Shown: positions 10,720 through 18,683, counted from the first letter of the stretch. The stretch is DNA of 21,702 nt from Candidatus Methanolliviera sp. GoM_asphalt (GCA_902158745.1 CABGHH010000008.1:1-21702), one strand, 5' to 3'. Numbers and translations are program-made. Notes: generated by a model not told the origin, from the letters alone.

Positions 10720-12194
10720 TAGTATTTGACTTGGATGGTACACTTATAGATGGAGAGGTGATTGACGAGGTTGCCAAGGCCGTTGGTAAGGGAGAAAAGG
10801 TATCTAAAATTACGAGAGATGCAATGAAGGGGGAGATAGATTACGACGCGGCTTTGAAGAAGAGAGTTGAGATGTTAAAGGGACTGAAAGAAGAAGAGAT
10901 GAGGAGGGCGTTTACGAATATCCCCTTGATGAATGGTGCAAGGAAACTTACTGCAGGGGCAAAGAACGCGGGTTATAAGATTGCAATAATAACTGGAAGC
11001 TTTAAATCCGCAGCAGAATATTTCGGAGATCTCTTAGGGGCAAATTACGTCATATCCAATGAACTGGCCATGAAAGATGGTATTGTCACAGGGCGAGTTA
11101 AAATCCCGATCATCGGTAAGTCAAAGAGTCTGGTATTTGAAAGATTGTGTGAAAAGGAAGGGATAGACCCAGAAGATTGCATCGTCATCGGAGATGGTGC
11201 AAACGATCTCGAGTTGTTTGGGATCGCCGGCCGATCAATCGCCTTTGATGCTCCGCCCATTCTACATAAGGCCGCGGATATAATCATCAGAGGCAAAGAT
11301 CTAACTAAAGTGATCCCATTCTTAAAAGGAGAAGAAGAGGAGATCATGGATAACCTGATAAGGCAGAAGAAGATATTGTCCATGGAGGTGGAAACTTTTA
11401 AACAAAAGAGAGACGAGCTGAACTCCGAGACGGGTATATATGCAAAAAAGAGAGACGAGCTGAATAAAAAAACGGGCGAGTTTATAAGGAAGTCAAAAGA
11501 ACACAAGCAGGAGAGAGATAAGGGTAACAAATTAGTGAGAGATTCTAAGAAGAAAAGAAGTGACTTAAATAAGCGGTTAAAGCTTATCCGCAAGAAGATA
11601 GAAAATCTGAAAGCTACGGGAAATATAGAGGGAAAGGATCTAAATCAACTTAAGGTAGAGATAGATAGACTTGGGTTTGAGCAGCAGACCAGAGTTTTGA
11701 CGATCGAGAAAGAACGGGATCTAGTTAGAAAGATATGTGACCTGGAAGAGGAATACAATCGTAAAAAAGGTGAGATAGAGGAAAATGAGGAACTAAGACG
11801 CCTTTTAAGAGAAACCAAAGATCTTAAAGAAAAAAATGCCATTTACCGCAAGAGTTTATCGAAATATTCAGATTTAGCACAGGAGCACCACAATAAAATG
11901 ATGTCTTCCTTTAAAGAGGCAGATAAAGCCCGATCAGAGGCCGATCTGATGCATAAAAAGTTTATGCATTCACAAAAAGATGCAGATTTCTATCATCACA
12001 AATTTATAAACAACGATAGAGACTTAAGAGATCTCGAAAATATTTTAAACTCACTTCGTAGAAAGGGGAGAGATACAAAGAAAGCAAGGGAAGAGCGAAG
12101 GATAAATAAGATTGCAGAAGAGGTATATAGCAGTTTTAAGAAGGGGGAGAAGATCACGACGGAAGATCTACTCCTCTTTCAGAGGGGCGCATAA
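10716..12194 (+). CDS. serB: Phosphoserine phosphatase fused to a long coiled-coil domain
   Basis: 492 residues from ATG 10716, whose A lies inside the glyA stop (ATGA); a longer frame from 10668 exists but would overlap glyA by 52 bp. Residues 1-205 are a HAD phosphatase of the SerB type: motif I FDLDGTL (Asp5 nucleophile, Asp7), the substrate segment EVIDEVA (14-20), motif II ITGS (92-95), motif III Lys in GKSKSLVF (134-141), motif IV GDGAND (159-164). The reaction is phosphoserine to serine. Residues about 206-460 are almost entirely charged heptad-like coiled coil (KKRDELN occurs at 245-251 and in near-identical form at 230-236), and the tail KKGEKITTEDLLLFQRG resembles the C-terminus of the archaeal coiled-coil family COG1340. 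The helix could mediate multimerisation or docking, and is unusual for a metabolic phosphatase. Confidence 0.88.
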   Translation: MIVFDLDGTLIDGEVIDEVAKAVGKGEKVSKITRDAMKGEIDYDAALKKRVEMLKGLKEEEMRRAFTNIPLMNGARKLTAGAKNAGYKIAIITGSFKSAAEYFGDLLGANYVISNELAMKDGIVTGRVKIPIIGKSKSLVFERLCEKEGIDPEDCIVIGDGANDLELFGIAGRSIAFDAPPILHKAADIIIRGKDLTKVIPFLKGEEEEIMDNLIRQKKILSMEVETFKQKRDELNSETGIYAKKRDELNKKTGEFIRKSKEHKQERDKGNKLVRDSKKKRSDLNKRLKLIRKKIENLKATGNIEGKDLNQLKVEIDRLGFEQQTRVLTIEKERDLVRKICDLEEEYNRKKGEIEENEELRRLLRETKDLKEKNAIYRKSLSKYSDLAQEHHNKMMSSFKEADKARSEADLMHKKFMHSQKDADFYHHKFINNDRDLRDLENILNSLRRKGRDTKKAREERRINKIAEEVYSSFKKGEKITTEDLLLFQRGA

Positions 12195-12200
12195 ATTAGA

Positions 12201-13253
12201 ATGAGTGTCGCCGTTCTCTGTATAGATAGGGATGATGATATAGGACGGAAGACGGGGATAAAGACACCCATTGTCGGTAGAGAGAGTAATTTGGAAGTGG
12301 CCGAGAAACTGGGGCTTGCTGATCCAGGGGAATCAGATTTAAATGCTATATATGAGAGCGTTAGGCTTTACGATGAATTAAAGAGATTAGGAAGAGATGT
12401 AGAAATAATAACGCTATCTGGGGATCAAGAGGTTGGTTATATATCTGATGAGATAATAAAGAACCAGTTGGAGCTCATATTGGATGAATACGGATTTGAT
12501 AGCGTCATCTTGGTGTCAGATGGGGCAGAAGACGAATTCATACTGCCGATTGTTGAATCGAGGGTCAAGGTTGATTCTATCCGAAGAGTCGTCATCAAAC
12601 AGAGTAAAAATATAGAGAGCGCTTATTATCTTCTAAAAGAGGTTTTCAGCAATCCGAACGTTTCCAAAAGATTTTTGGTGCCGATAGGGCTGGTATTCTT
12701 GACGTATGGGGTATCTCTTTTTATCGGTGCTCAAAGAGGTGTGGTTGCTACCATACTAACTGTTCTCGCCGTATATATTCTTATAGTAAGCCTCGGGTGG
12801 GGGAAACCAATGGAAACATTTGTGGAATCCGTGAAAGAGTCTCTTTTGGAAGGGAGGGCATCCTTCATCATGTATATAGTTGGCATTATGCTGGTCGTGA
12901 TTGCAATTATACAGGGAATGACGGGATGTCTCGGCACAACCGAGGGCTATTTGGTGGTCATAATGCTCTTTATAAATGAGTCTGTCTGGTGGTTTGTCGG
13001 TGCAAGTATTTTTTTGATCATAGGAAGTATCCTGGATAGTTATCTCAAGGAGGGCAAGTATGGAAGAAAATTCGTCTTTCCCTTCTTTACCTTGGCAACT
13101 GGTATAATATTATGGGGGACAAGCTCCTATGTGGTCTCCCTGGAGAATGCAGGTTTAGGTGCGATCAGAAATTTGATATTTTACATGGTCGGAGGGGTGC
13201 TGATGGCTGCGGTAGGCGTTTGGATCACAAAAAAGCTATCAGCATGCTCATAA
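12201..13253 (+). CDS. DUF373 family archaeal membrane protein
   Basis: 350 residues. The soluble N-terminal half (1-150) carries the family hallmark VAVLCIDRDDDIGRKTGI (3-20), then TPIVGRESNLEVAEKLGLAD (22-41), which I recognise as DUF373. Six to seven hydrophobic segments follow (about 158-176, 180-200, 221-241, 249-279 as two, 290-312, 322-342). No biochemical function is known to me for this archaeal family; the acidic CIDRDDD cluster suggests a ligand- or metal-binding soluble domain on a membrane anchor. It starts 6 bp after serB and is probably the last gene of the run that begins at the PHP gene. Its 3' end overlaps the convergent SWIM gene by 6 bp. Confidence 0.85.
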   Translation: MSVAVLCIDRDDDIGRKTGIKTPIVGRESNLEVAEKLGLADPGESDLNAIYESVRLYDELKRLGRDVEIITLSGDQEVGYISDEIIKNQLELILDEYGFDSVILVSDGAEDEFILPIVESRVKVDSIRRVVIKQSKNIESAYYLLKEVFSNPNVSKRFLVPIGLVFLTYGVSLFIGAQRGVVATILTVLAVYILIVSLGWGKPMETFVESVKESLLEGRASFIMYIVGIMLVVIAIIQGMTGCLGTTEGYLVVIMLFINESVWWFVGASIFLIIGSILDSYLKEGKYGRKFVFPFFTLATGIILWGTSSYVVSLENAGLGAIRNLIFYMVGGVLMAAVGVWITKKLSACS

Positions 13254-13577
13254 GATACGAGATATCTCATGATACCACAGATCTATTCTGTCGTACTCTC
13301 CTATCATATCGGCTATCTTCACTGCAAGGATATGCCAGCAATCCTTATCTTCCCTCGAAGTTTTGAATAAGAAGTCCATACAGTTACAATAATCCTCCAC
13401 GACGATATGTTCTTCCGTGCCAACCACAATATAAAAATCGTTGTATCTCTTTATTCTTCTCTCCTTGACTGCATCGACCGCTCTTCTTCCCCTCTCACCA
13501 TATTTTTTCTCGAAGAGAATTTTGATCTCTTCATCTATCTTTCTTCTCTTTCCAAGCATCTCCCACGGGTCTTCCAT
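13248..13577 (-). CDS. Small SWIM zinc-finger protein
   Basis: 109 residues. The C-terminal half has the SWIM pattern CxC-x13-CxH: Cys64, Cys66, Cys80 and His82 (YCNCMDFL ... DCWHILAVKIA), as in the archaeal COG5431-type predicted nucleic-acid-binding proteins. The N-terminal 45 residues are strongly basic and helical (GKRRKIDEE, GRRAVDAVKERRIKR), consistent with DNA or RNA binding. Only 12 bp separate its ATG from the moaA stop upstream on the same strand, so the two are probably cotranscribed, though no functional link with molybdopterin synthesis is evident. Confidence 0.8.
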   Translation of the reverse strand: MEDPWEMLGKRRKIDEEIKILFEKKYGERGRRAVDAVKERRIKRYNDFYIVVGTEEHIVVEDYCNCMDFLFKTSREDKDCWHILAVKIADMIGEYDRIDLWYHEISRIL

Positions 13578-13589
13578 CGTCTCTTTCTT

Positions 13590-14492
13590 TTATCTTCCTT
13601 TATAGTATGGCTCTCTTCTTTTAACGGCCTCTTTTATGCATCTTTCTATCTCTTCCTCAGAGGCGCCATCTTTTATCTTGACCAGATTGTCATTTCTCAT
13701 GAGACAGGGTTTTAGAAATCCATCCGCGGTGAGCCTCAATCGGGAACATGCCGCGCAGAACGCGGTGTTATCAACAGGCTTAACCGTCTCGATCTCCACT
13801 CCTCTATAAAGGTATCTTCTCCTATTCTGTGTTCTTCTAATCCCAATAAGCTTCGCATTTTCCATTAGAAAGCCTTCTATCTCATTCGTATTCACCTTAT
13901 TTGGAAAGGATCCATTTAGATCTATCAGTTCGATTAATTGTAAGACCACCTTATCTTGAAGCGCATTCTTCCTTATATAATTTACAAAATCGCCTATCTC
14001 ATCTCGATTTATCTCAAGTAATACCATGTTTATCTTAACCGGCGTTAAATCTGCTTCAACAGCTTCTTTCAATCCTTCTTTTACCTTTGAAAGGATGTTT
14101 GGACTGCTTCTCGTTATTTTGGAGTATCTATCTCTCTTTAACGTGTCAATGCTTATATTTATCCTATCTAACCCGGCTTCCTTCAAATCTTGTGCCTTTT
14201 CGGCCAAAAAAACTCCGTTGGTGGTCATAGAGATCTCATCAAAACCTATGAGGGAACTTATCATCTCTACGCAATCCTCTCGGATCAACGGCTCTCCTCC
14301 GCTTATCTTCATCTTTTTAACGCCCAATCTGTTAAATACTCTACATATCTTTGTCATAGCCTCCACAGAAAGCTCCTCTTTTCCTTCTAAGGGCTGTCCA
14401 TCATTATGACAGTATATACAGTCCAAATTGCATCTCTTGGTGATGGATGCCCTCAAACTTCTTATCTCCCTTCCATATCGATCGATCAGCAT
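13590..14492 (-). CDS. moaA: GTP 3',8-cyclase (molybdenum cofactor biosynthesis)
   Basis: 300 residues from ATG 14492. Radical SAM enzyme that rearranges GTP in the first step of molybdopterin (or tungstopterin) synthesis. N-terminal 4Fe-4S site CNLDCIYC (Cys21, 25, 28); SAM-binding ISGGEPLI (63-70) and MTTNGV (89-94); C-terminal cluster Cys246, Cys249 (AFCAACSRLR) and Cys263. Length is normal. The C-terminus reads REPYYKGR, without the Gly-Gly ending seen in bacterial MoaA. The frame is open 44 codons further upstream, but that part runs into hairpin repeats, has no family similarity, and the TATA box at 14516-14527 places transcription start next to ATG 14492, so the short form is chosen. 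Confidence 0.92.
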   Translation of the reverse strand: MLIDRYGREIRSLRASITKRCNLDCIYCHNDGQPLEGKEELSVEAMTKICRVFNRLGVKKMKISGGEPLIREDCVEMISSLIGFDEISMTTNGVFLAEKAQDLKEAGLDRINISIDTLKRDRYSKITRSSPNILSKVKEGLKEAVEADLTPVKINMVLLEINRDEIGDFVNYIRKNALQDKVVLQLIELIDLNGSFPNKVNTNEIEGFLMENAKLIGIRRTQNRRRYLYRGVEIETVKPVDNTAFCAACSRLRLTADGFLKPCLMRNDNLVKIKDGASEEEIERCIKEAVKRREPYYKGR

Positions 14493-14515
14493 CTCTTGTG
14501 ATGACTCTTGCTGAT

Positions 14516-14527
14516 TTTTATATAAGG
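14516..14527 (-). promoter_or_regulatory. TATA box of moaA
   Basis: On the minus strand CCTTATATAAAA covers 14527-14516. Its centre is about 29 nt before the moaA ATG at 14492, predicting a leaderless or nearly leaderless mRNA. Confidence 0.65.
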
Positions 14528-14540
14528 GTATCGGCACGTG

Positions 14541-14676
14541 CAAATCTCCGATTTGTCCTGACGACTTCGTCGTGGGATGCAGACGAATCTTTGATTCGTC
14601 GCCGTGAAAATCTCTGATTTTCACATGCCAAAAATAGAAGATTTTTTAGCACTGTGCACGAAATCGAAGATTTCGT
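14541..14676. repeat. Cluster of six short hairpins, five sharing an AATC-N3-GATT core
   Basis: Hairpins on the + strand: CAAATC-TCC-GATTTG (14541-14555); ACGAC-TTC-GTCGT (14561-14573); GACGAATC-TTT-GATTCGTC (14582-14600); GTGAAAATC-TCT-GATTTTCAC (14604-14624); TGCCAAAAATA-GAA-GATTTTTTAGCA with one mismatch and a bulge (14626-14651); ACGAAATC-GAA-GATTTCGT (14658-14676). Stems are 5-11 bp and all loops 3 nt. The outer stem sequences differ while pairing is kept, which suggests the fold is what matters. Located between the divergent moaA promoter and the initiator tRNA gene; not coding. Confidence 0.85.
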
Positions 14677-14734
14677 CGCATGGCACAAAGGTATAAGTAT
14701 GAGTTTTATTTTTATGAATTGAGCACTTGCATGA

Positions 14735-14809
14735 AGCGGGGTGGGGTAGCTAGGAAATCCCGACGGGCTCATAACCCGTAGATCAGTGGTTCAAATCCAC
14801 TCCCCGCTA
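14735..14809 (+). tRNA. Initiator tRNA-Met (CAT anticodon)
   Basis: Acceptor AGCGGGG (14735-14741) pairs with CCCCGCT (14802-14808), giving the A1-U72 pair typical of archaeal initiators. The anticodon stem ACGGG/CCCGT has the three G-C pairs next to the loop CTCATAA (anticodon CAT) that distinguish initiator from elongator. T-arm GTGGTTCAAATCCAC; discriminator A14809; CCA not encoded; no intron. The last base is directly followed by the stop codon of the convergent ftr gene. Confidence 0.95.
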
Positions 14810-15784
14810 CTAATCGATCAGCTCTTTGAGATATATCCTATAATCTCCAAGTTTTCCTCCGTAATTGCCCGCGGATATCTTCAAGAGATCTTCTTCTCTC
14901 TCTACCGAATATATTGCTCTTCTCATCGCTTCTTTAACGCTTTTTTCTGTGATGCCATTTATCACGATCTCTGGAATTGATCTGACGCCGTTTGGAACGC
15001 TACTCTCTATTCTATTCTTCAGTGTCGGGCAGAATGGATAATTGGTGGGGGGACCTATCGGTGGATAATTCTCCGCGGCCGATCCGCTTGGGCAGACATA
15101 AAATGGCGTTATGACCCCATCTACTTCTTTTATGGACTTAACCGCGGCTAAAGCTGTATTCCATCCAGATTTGACGGAGTCGCAAAAATACCAGATATTT
15201 CCACCTGCTACCCCTCTTCCACATCCAATATAGCGGTCTATCTTAAAATCGTAACCCATCATCAGTGGAATATTGATAATATCCCTCCCATATTCATTAG
15301 AAAAGTATTCATGGCCACCTCCACACCTTCCCACCATCTCTTCCGTATCTATCTTTATGTACTCAATCGCGTTATCTCTTCCTCTCCAGTCAAATATTCT
15401 CATAAAGGGAACGGATAGGATATCCTGCCTTATTCTTATGGAAACCTCCCAAAAGAAATCTTTTACCTGCTCTTCTAATCCCTTATTCGCCCCATAACTC
15501 TTCCAGAACTGTAAGATCACCCCCTCGTTTCCATCGGGTGTTTCGTCTCTCTCGACCCATCGTTCTATCCCTGCCTCTATCCTCCCAACGACTGTAGATG
15601 GAGTAGAGGTTGCCCGATAGGCGGCTAATCTGAGGGGGTCTCTCTCAATAAAAAACTGTTTCTTATCTTTTTCTTCTATCTCTATCTCTTTAGTCACGAG
15701 AATTCTGATAAAAAGTCCTGTAAATGCCTCAGCGTACGTATCTTCTATCTCTATCTCCTTTAAAAAGATGCTAATTTCAACCAC
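14810..15784 (-). CDS. ftr: Formylmethanofuran:tetrahydromethanopterin formyltransferase-like protein (divergent)
   Basis: 324 residues versus about 297 for typical Ftr. The enzyme moves the formyl group between methanofuran and tetrahydromethanopterin in the C1 pathway. Conserved parts: EIEDTYAEAF (12-21), ETPDG (81-85), GVAGGNIWYF (191-200), and the strong C-terminal block PEIVINGITEKSVKEAM (271-287) with LKISAGNYGGKLGDYRIYL (301-319). Residues 30-70 and 90-185 are much less like the canonical enzyme and include extra residues, so this may be a paralogue with altered activity. The start is unclear: GTG 15784 lies inside a perfect AGGAGGTG (15789-15782), while an in-frame ATT at 15775 sits 6 nt downstream of it. 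The stop codon abuts tRNA-iMet. Confidence 0.8.
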   Translation of the reverse strand: MVEISIFLKEIEIEDTYAEAFTGLFIRILVTKEIEIEEKDKKQFFIERDPLRLAAYRATSTPSTVVGRIEAGIERWVERDETPDGNEGVILQFWKSYGANKGLEEQVKDFFWEVSIRIRQDILSVPFMRIFDWRGRDNAIEYIKIDTEEMVGRCGGGHEYFSNEYGRDIINIPLMMGYDFKIDRYIGCGRGVAGGNIWYFCDSVKSGWNTALAAVKSIKEVDGVITPFYVCPSGSAAENYPPIGPPTNYPFCPTLKNRIESSVPNGVRSIPEIVINGITEKSVKEAMRRAIYSVEREEDLLKISAGNYGGKLGDYRIYLKELID

Positions 15785-15789
15785 CTCCT
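15782..15789 (-). promoter_or_regulatory. Full-length Shine-Dalgarno site of ftr
   Basis: AGGAGGTG on the minus strand is complementary to all eight bases of the 16S tail CACCTCCT seen at 2671-2678. The only standard in-frame start nearby is the GTG forming its last three bases; the codon at normal spacing is ATT (15775-15773). Confidence 0.7.
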
Positions 15790-15854
15790 CGGTTGGTTTT
15801 TATACACCGCCACACTTAAATCGCAAAACCACATATACCTTCTGGTGTTTAAAG

Positions 15855-16652
15855 ATGAAGCTATTTGGCATTATAGGTAATCCCGTAAAACATTCCTTGT
15901 CTCCGGTAATGCAGAATGAGGCGTTCAAATATCTCAATATAGATGCCTGCTACTTAAAATTCAAGGTGGAAGAGGCAAAGCTCGGGTACGCGATTCTCGG
16001 TGCAGAAAGTCTCGGATTCTCCGGATTAAATGTTACCGTTCCGCACAAAGAAAAAGCACTCAAATATGTCGAGCCGGATGAACTCGCGGGAGAAATAGGT
16101 ACCGTGAATACGATATATTTTAAGAGGGGGGTAAAGGGATTTAATACAGATGCTATGGGCGCAAAAATGGCATTGGAAGGTGTAACGGATATAAAAGGAA
16201 AAAGAATCCTCATATTTGGTGCGGGTGGTGCTTCCAAAGCCATCTCTTATGAGCTCTCAAGATATTCCGAGGTCTTGATCGCGAACAGGACATTTAGCAA
16301 AGGACTGAAATTAGCGAATAAAATAGGGGGAGAGGCAATAAGGTTGGATGATATTTTCAGAGAGATCAAATCTGTCGATATATTGATAAATGCAACTACG
16401 GTGGGTTTAAATGAGGATAGATCGCTCATATATTCAAAGAACCTTCATAAAGATATGGTCGTCTTCGACATTGTCTATTCTCCTTTGAAGACTTGTCTTC
16501 TGAAAGAGGCAGAAAAAGCGGGCGCCAAAACGATAGACGGGTTGAAGATGCTCGTTCATCAGGGAGCAGCGTCGTTCGAGATTTGGACAGGAGTTAAGGC
16601 GCCCGTGAAGGTAATGGAAAGGGCCGTTAGGCATGCGGTAGAGAGGGGCTAA
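15855..16652 (+). CDS. aroE: Shikimate dehydrogenase
   Basis: 265 residues from ATG 15855, normal for AroE. It reduces 3-dehydroshikimate to shikimate with NADPH. Shikimate site: SLSP (14-17), Lys65 in NVTVPHK (catalytic), Asp99 in NTDAMG, Gln236 in HQGA. Cofactor site: GAGGASKA (122-129) and ANRT (143-146), the latter with Asn-Arg typical for NADP preference. The frame is open 29 codons upstream to 15768, but that part overlaps the ftr 5' end and has no similarity, so MKLFGIIGNP is taken as the true N-terminus. TyrA follows after 14 bp, so an aromatic amino acid operon is likely. Confidence 0.94.
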   Translation: MKLFGIIGNPVKHSLSPVMQNEAFKYLNIDACYLKFKVEEAKLGYAILGAESLGFSGLNVTVPHKEKALKYVEPDELAGEIGTVNTIYFKRGVKGFNTDAMGAKMALEGVTDIKGKRILIFGAGGASKAISYELSRYSEVLIANRTFSKGLKLANKIGGEAIRLDDIFREIKSVDILINATTVGLNEDRSLIYSKNLHKDMVVFDIVYSPLKTCLLKEAEKAGAKTIDGLKMLVHQGAASFEIWTGVKAPVKVMERAVRHAVERG

Positions 16653-16666
16653 AAAGAGATATTCAA

Positions 16667-17959
16667 ATGAAAAAGAGAGGAAAAAAGATCCTGATCGTTG
16701 GCGGGGCAGGCGGTATGGGGCTTTTTTTGGCAAAATTTCTCCAAAAGGATTTTGAAGTGTCCATATACGACATAAATCCGGAGGGTAGAAGGATCTCCGA
16801 TGAGATCGGTGTGAATTTTTCGGATGAGGATGAGATAGAAGATTTTGACATCGTGATCGTATCCGTTCCAATCGATATTGCTCCAAAGGTCATCGATGAG
16901 GTGAGTGGGAGGATGAAAGAAAACGCCCTTCTCATGGATACCACATCCATAAAAAAAGGAGTGGTCGAGGTGATGCGTAAGGTAAAGGGAAAGAATATAG
17001 CCACGATCGCCGCACATCCTCTCTTTGCCCCAACGTTTCCGGATTTGAAGGGACAGATGGTCATCTTGATCCCCGTTGAAGAGAGGGGATGGCTTTCGAG
17101 AGTGAAGAATTTTTTAGAGAGCAAAGGTGCACACGTCGAGATAAGCGATGCGGAAGAGCACGACAGGATGATGTCTGTGATTCAGTCTTTGACCCACTTC
17201 TCGAATATCTCTCTCGGTGCAACACTCAAAGAACTCGATTTCGATTTGAGGAGATCCAAGAGATTCACAAGCCCGGTATATGAGGTGATGCTCGATATGG
17301 TCGGGAGGATACTTGCCCAAAACCCACATCTCTACGCTTCCATACAGAAAAATCCCTATGCCAAGGTGGTCAGGGAAAAATTTATAGAGACCTGTGAGAG
17401 ATTGAATGACACGATTAATAGAGGAGAGACGGATTATTTCGTCAATGAGATGAGAGAAGCGGCAAAACACTTCGGCGACCCTGAGAGATCCCTTAAAATT
17501 TCTGAAAAGCTTTTGAGAGGCAAAAATTACGAATTAGAGAAGATCGATGTGGGGGACGAGGTCGCGTTCGAGCATCTATACTCAAAGAAGATACATCACG
17601 GAATCGTCGAGAAGATCTCTCCACTGGAGGTCATCTTGAGGAAAGATGAAAGCAAGAGGAAGATAAAGCTTAAACCAGAAAATATAAGACTTTTAACGAA
17701 TTCTGAGCTTAAAAGATGGAAGATGGAGAATTTAGGGTGCTATGAGAGGGACATATCCGTCCACTTTGAAAATTTTGATGAGATCGTGCCGGATATAATA
17801 TGTGAAATAATGATGGGATGCGGAGCTATAAAGGCAGAACTGATCGATACATACAAAGAGAGAAAAAGTTTTACGTTCAGAATTCACATAATTGAAGACA
17901 GCGAGATCGAGGCGAGGATAAAAAAAATTTTGATGGGTGTGGGCGGGAAGATCCGCTGA
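16667..17959 (+). CDS. tyrA: Prephenate dehydrogenase with archaeal C-terminal extension
   Basis: 430 residues. It oxidatively decarboxylates prephenate to 4-hydroxyphenylpyruvate for tyrosine synthesis. N-terminal NAD(P)-binding loop VGGAGGMG (11-18) with YDINPEG (34-40); TTSIKKG (92-98); AHPLFAP (116-122) and the helix EEHDRMMSVIQSLTHF (163-178), whose histidines match the conserved His pair of TyrA. The catalytic part ends near residue 285. Residues about 290-350 form a small beta-rich domain (VGDEVAFEHL ... KIKLKPENIRLL) and 360-430 look like an ACT-like or regulatory extension as found in methanogen homologues. It could provide feedback control by tyrosine, which is inference only. Confidence 0.92.
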   Translation: MKKRGKKILIVGGAGGMGLFLAKFLQKDFEVSIYDINPEGRRISDEIGVNFSDEDEIEDFDIVIVSVPIDIAPKVIDEVSGRMKENALLMDTTSIKKGVVEVMRKVKGKNIATIAAHPLFAPTFPDLKGQMVILIPVEERGWLSRVKNFLESKGAHVEISDAEEHDRMMSVIQSLTHFSNISLGATLKELDFDLRRSKRFTSPVYEVMLDMVGRILAQNPHLYASIQKNPYAKVVREKFIETCERLNDTINRGETDYFVNEMREAAKHFGDPERSLKISEKLLRGKNYELEKIDVGDEVAFEHLYSKKIHHGIVEKISPLEVILRKDESKRKIKLKPENIRLLTNSELKRWKMENLGCYERDISVHFENFDEIVPDIICEIMMGCGAIKAELIDTYKERKSFTFRIHIIEDSEIEARIKKILMGVGGKIR

Positions 17960-18020
17960 TAGATTCAGGCACCTTTTAGTACGAAATATTTAAATGAGAT
18001 ACAACAAATTCATAAGATCG

Positions 18021-18650
18021 TTACGATTTTGTAGATACTATTTCCTGCTCTTTACGCGCAAATAGAAGTGGATATACTATGTCGCTCGTACAGCAAGGAA
18101 TCCAAACCGCAAAGAACAAAAATATGAAGATAACAATAATTTGAATCCAACTCACTGTTTCGCCTATTGCCATAATAACATGAAATAGCGATGCCCACGT
18201 GCTTATCAGTACATGTCCATAATGCGGGAATTTGGTTATCCATTTTTGATAACCGATAAAAATGCCGAGCATAGCTGCGGGATTTGTTAGCAACGGTTTC
18301 TCGATAAAACCTATGTGAATACCCCTATTTGGCAGATCAAGTAGGACTTCACCTAAATATGGAATAATTGAATCACTTAGTGTTGCTATGCCAATTGAAC
18401 CAGTATAACCAATCAAAATTGCCAACCAAATTTTCCTCTTTCCATACTTCATATATATCGCTGTAGTTACAAGCGCACTCAATAAAACATGAGTTGGATG
18501 CAAGAGATAAAAGATATTCTGTGAGACTGGCGAAATTTTGGGAAGGAGATTGCCAAAGACTATTACAACCATGATGATTATTCCCGTAAGAGCCCCAAAG
18601 GCGGTAAAGGGGGAGTGCCTTTTAAGTTCTTTTGCTATCAGTTTAATCAT
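18021..18650 (-). CDS. Polytopic membrane protein with conserved-looking His/Asp/Cys residues
   Basis: 209 residues, predicted five or six membrane helices (about 17-34, 48-66, 73-92, 122-136, 145-162, 168-188). Polar residues that could bind metal sit in or near helices: HPTH (51-54), LSD (91-93), His112, PHYGH (142-146), FH (156-157), and CCTSDIVYPLL (186-196). I recall similar HPxH...SDIV-PLLF proteins in bacteria but cannot name a family or function. Because it lies beyond the tiny ORFs that are divergent from a NikR regulator, a metal (nickel/cobalt) transport role is a testable guess. ATG 18650 has no strong Shine-Dalgarno site; a TATA-like TTATATGA lies about 40 nt upstream. Confidence 0.7.
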   Translation of the reverse strand: MIKLIAKELKRHSPFTAFGALTGIIIMVVIVFGNLLPKISPVSQNIFYLLHPTHVLLSALVTTAIYMKYGKRKIWLAILIGYTGSIGIATLSDSIIPYLGEVLLDLPNRGIHIGFIEKPLLTNPAAMLGIFIGYQKWITKFPHYGHVLISTWASLFHVIMAIGETVSWIQIIVIFIFLFFAVWIPCCTSDIVYPLLFARKEQEIVSTKS

Positions 18651-18683
18651 TTTCTCTCTTTTATTTTTTACGTAGATATTCTC

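Noticed and set aside
14493..14624. 44-codon N-terminal extension of moaA
   Set aside because: It runs through the hairpin repeats and over the TATA box, and MLIDRYGREIRSLRASIT is the normal MoaA N-terminus.
14541..14676. CRISPR array
   Set aside because: The units are variable hairpins without constant direct repeats or uniform spacers, and no cas genes are present.
15768..15854. Longer start for aroE
   Set aside because: The extra 29 residues have no similarity to AroE, overlap the ftr start and include likely promoter sequence.
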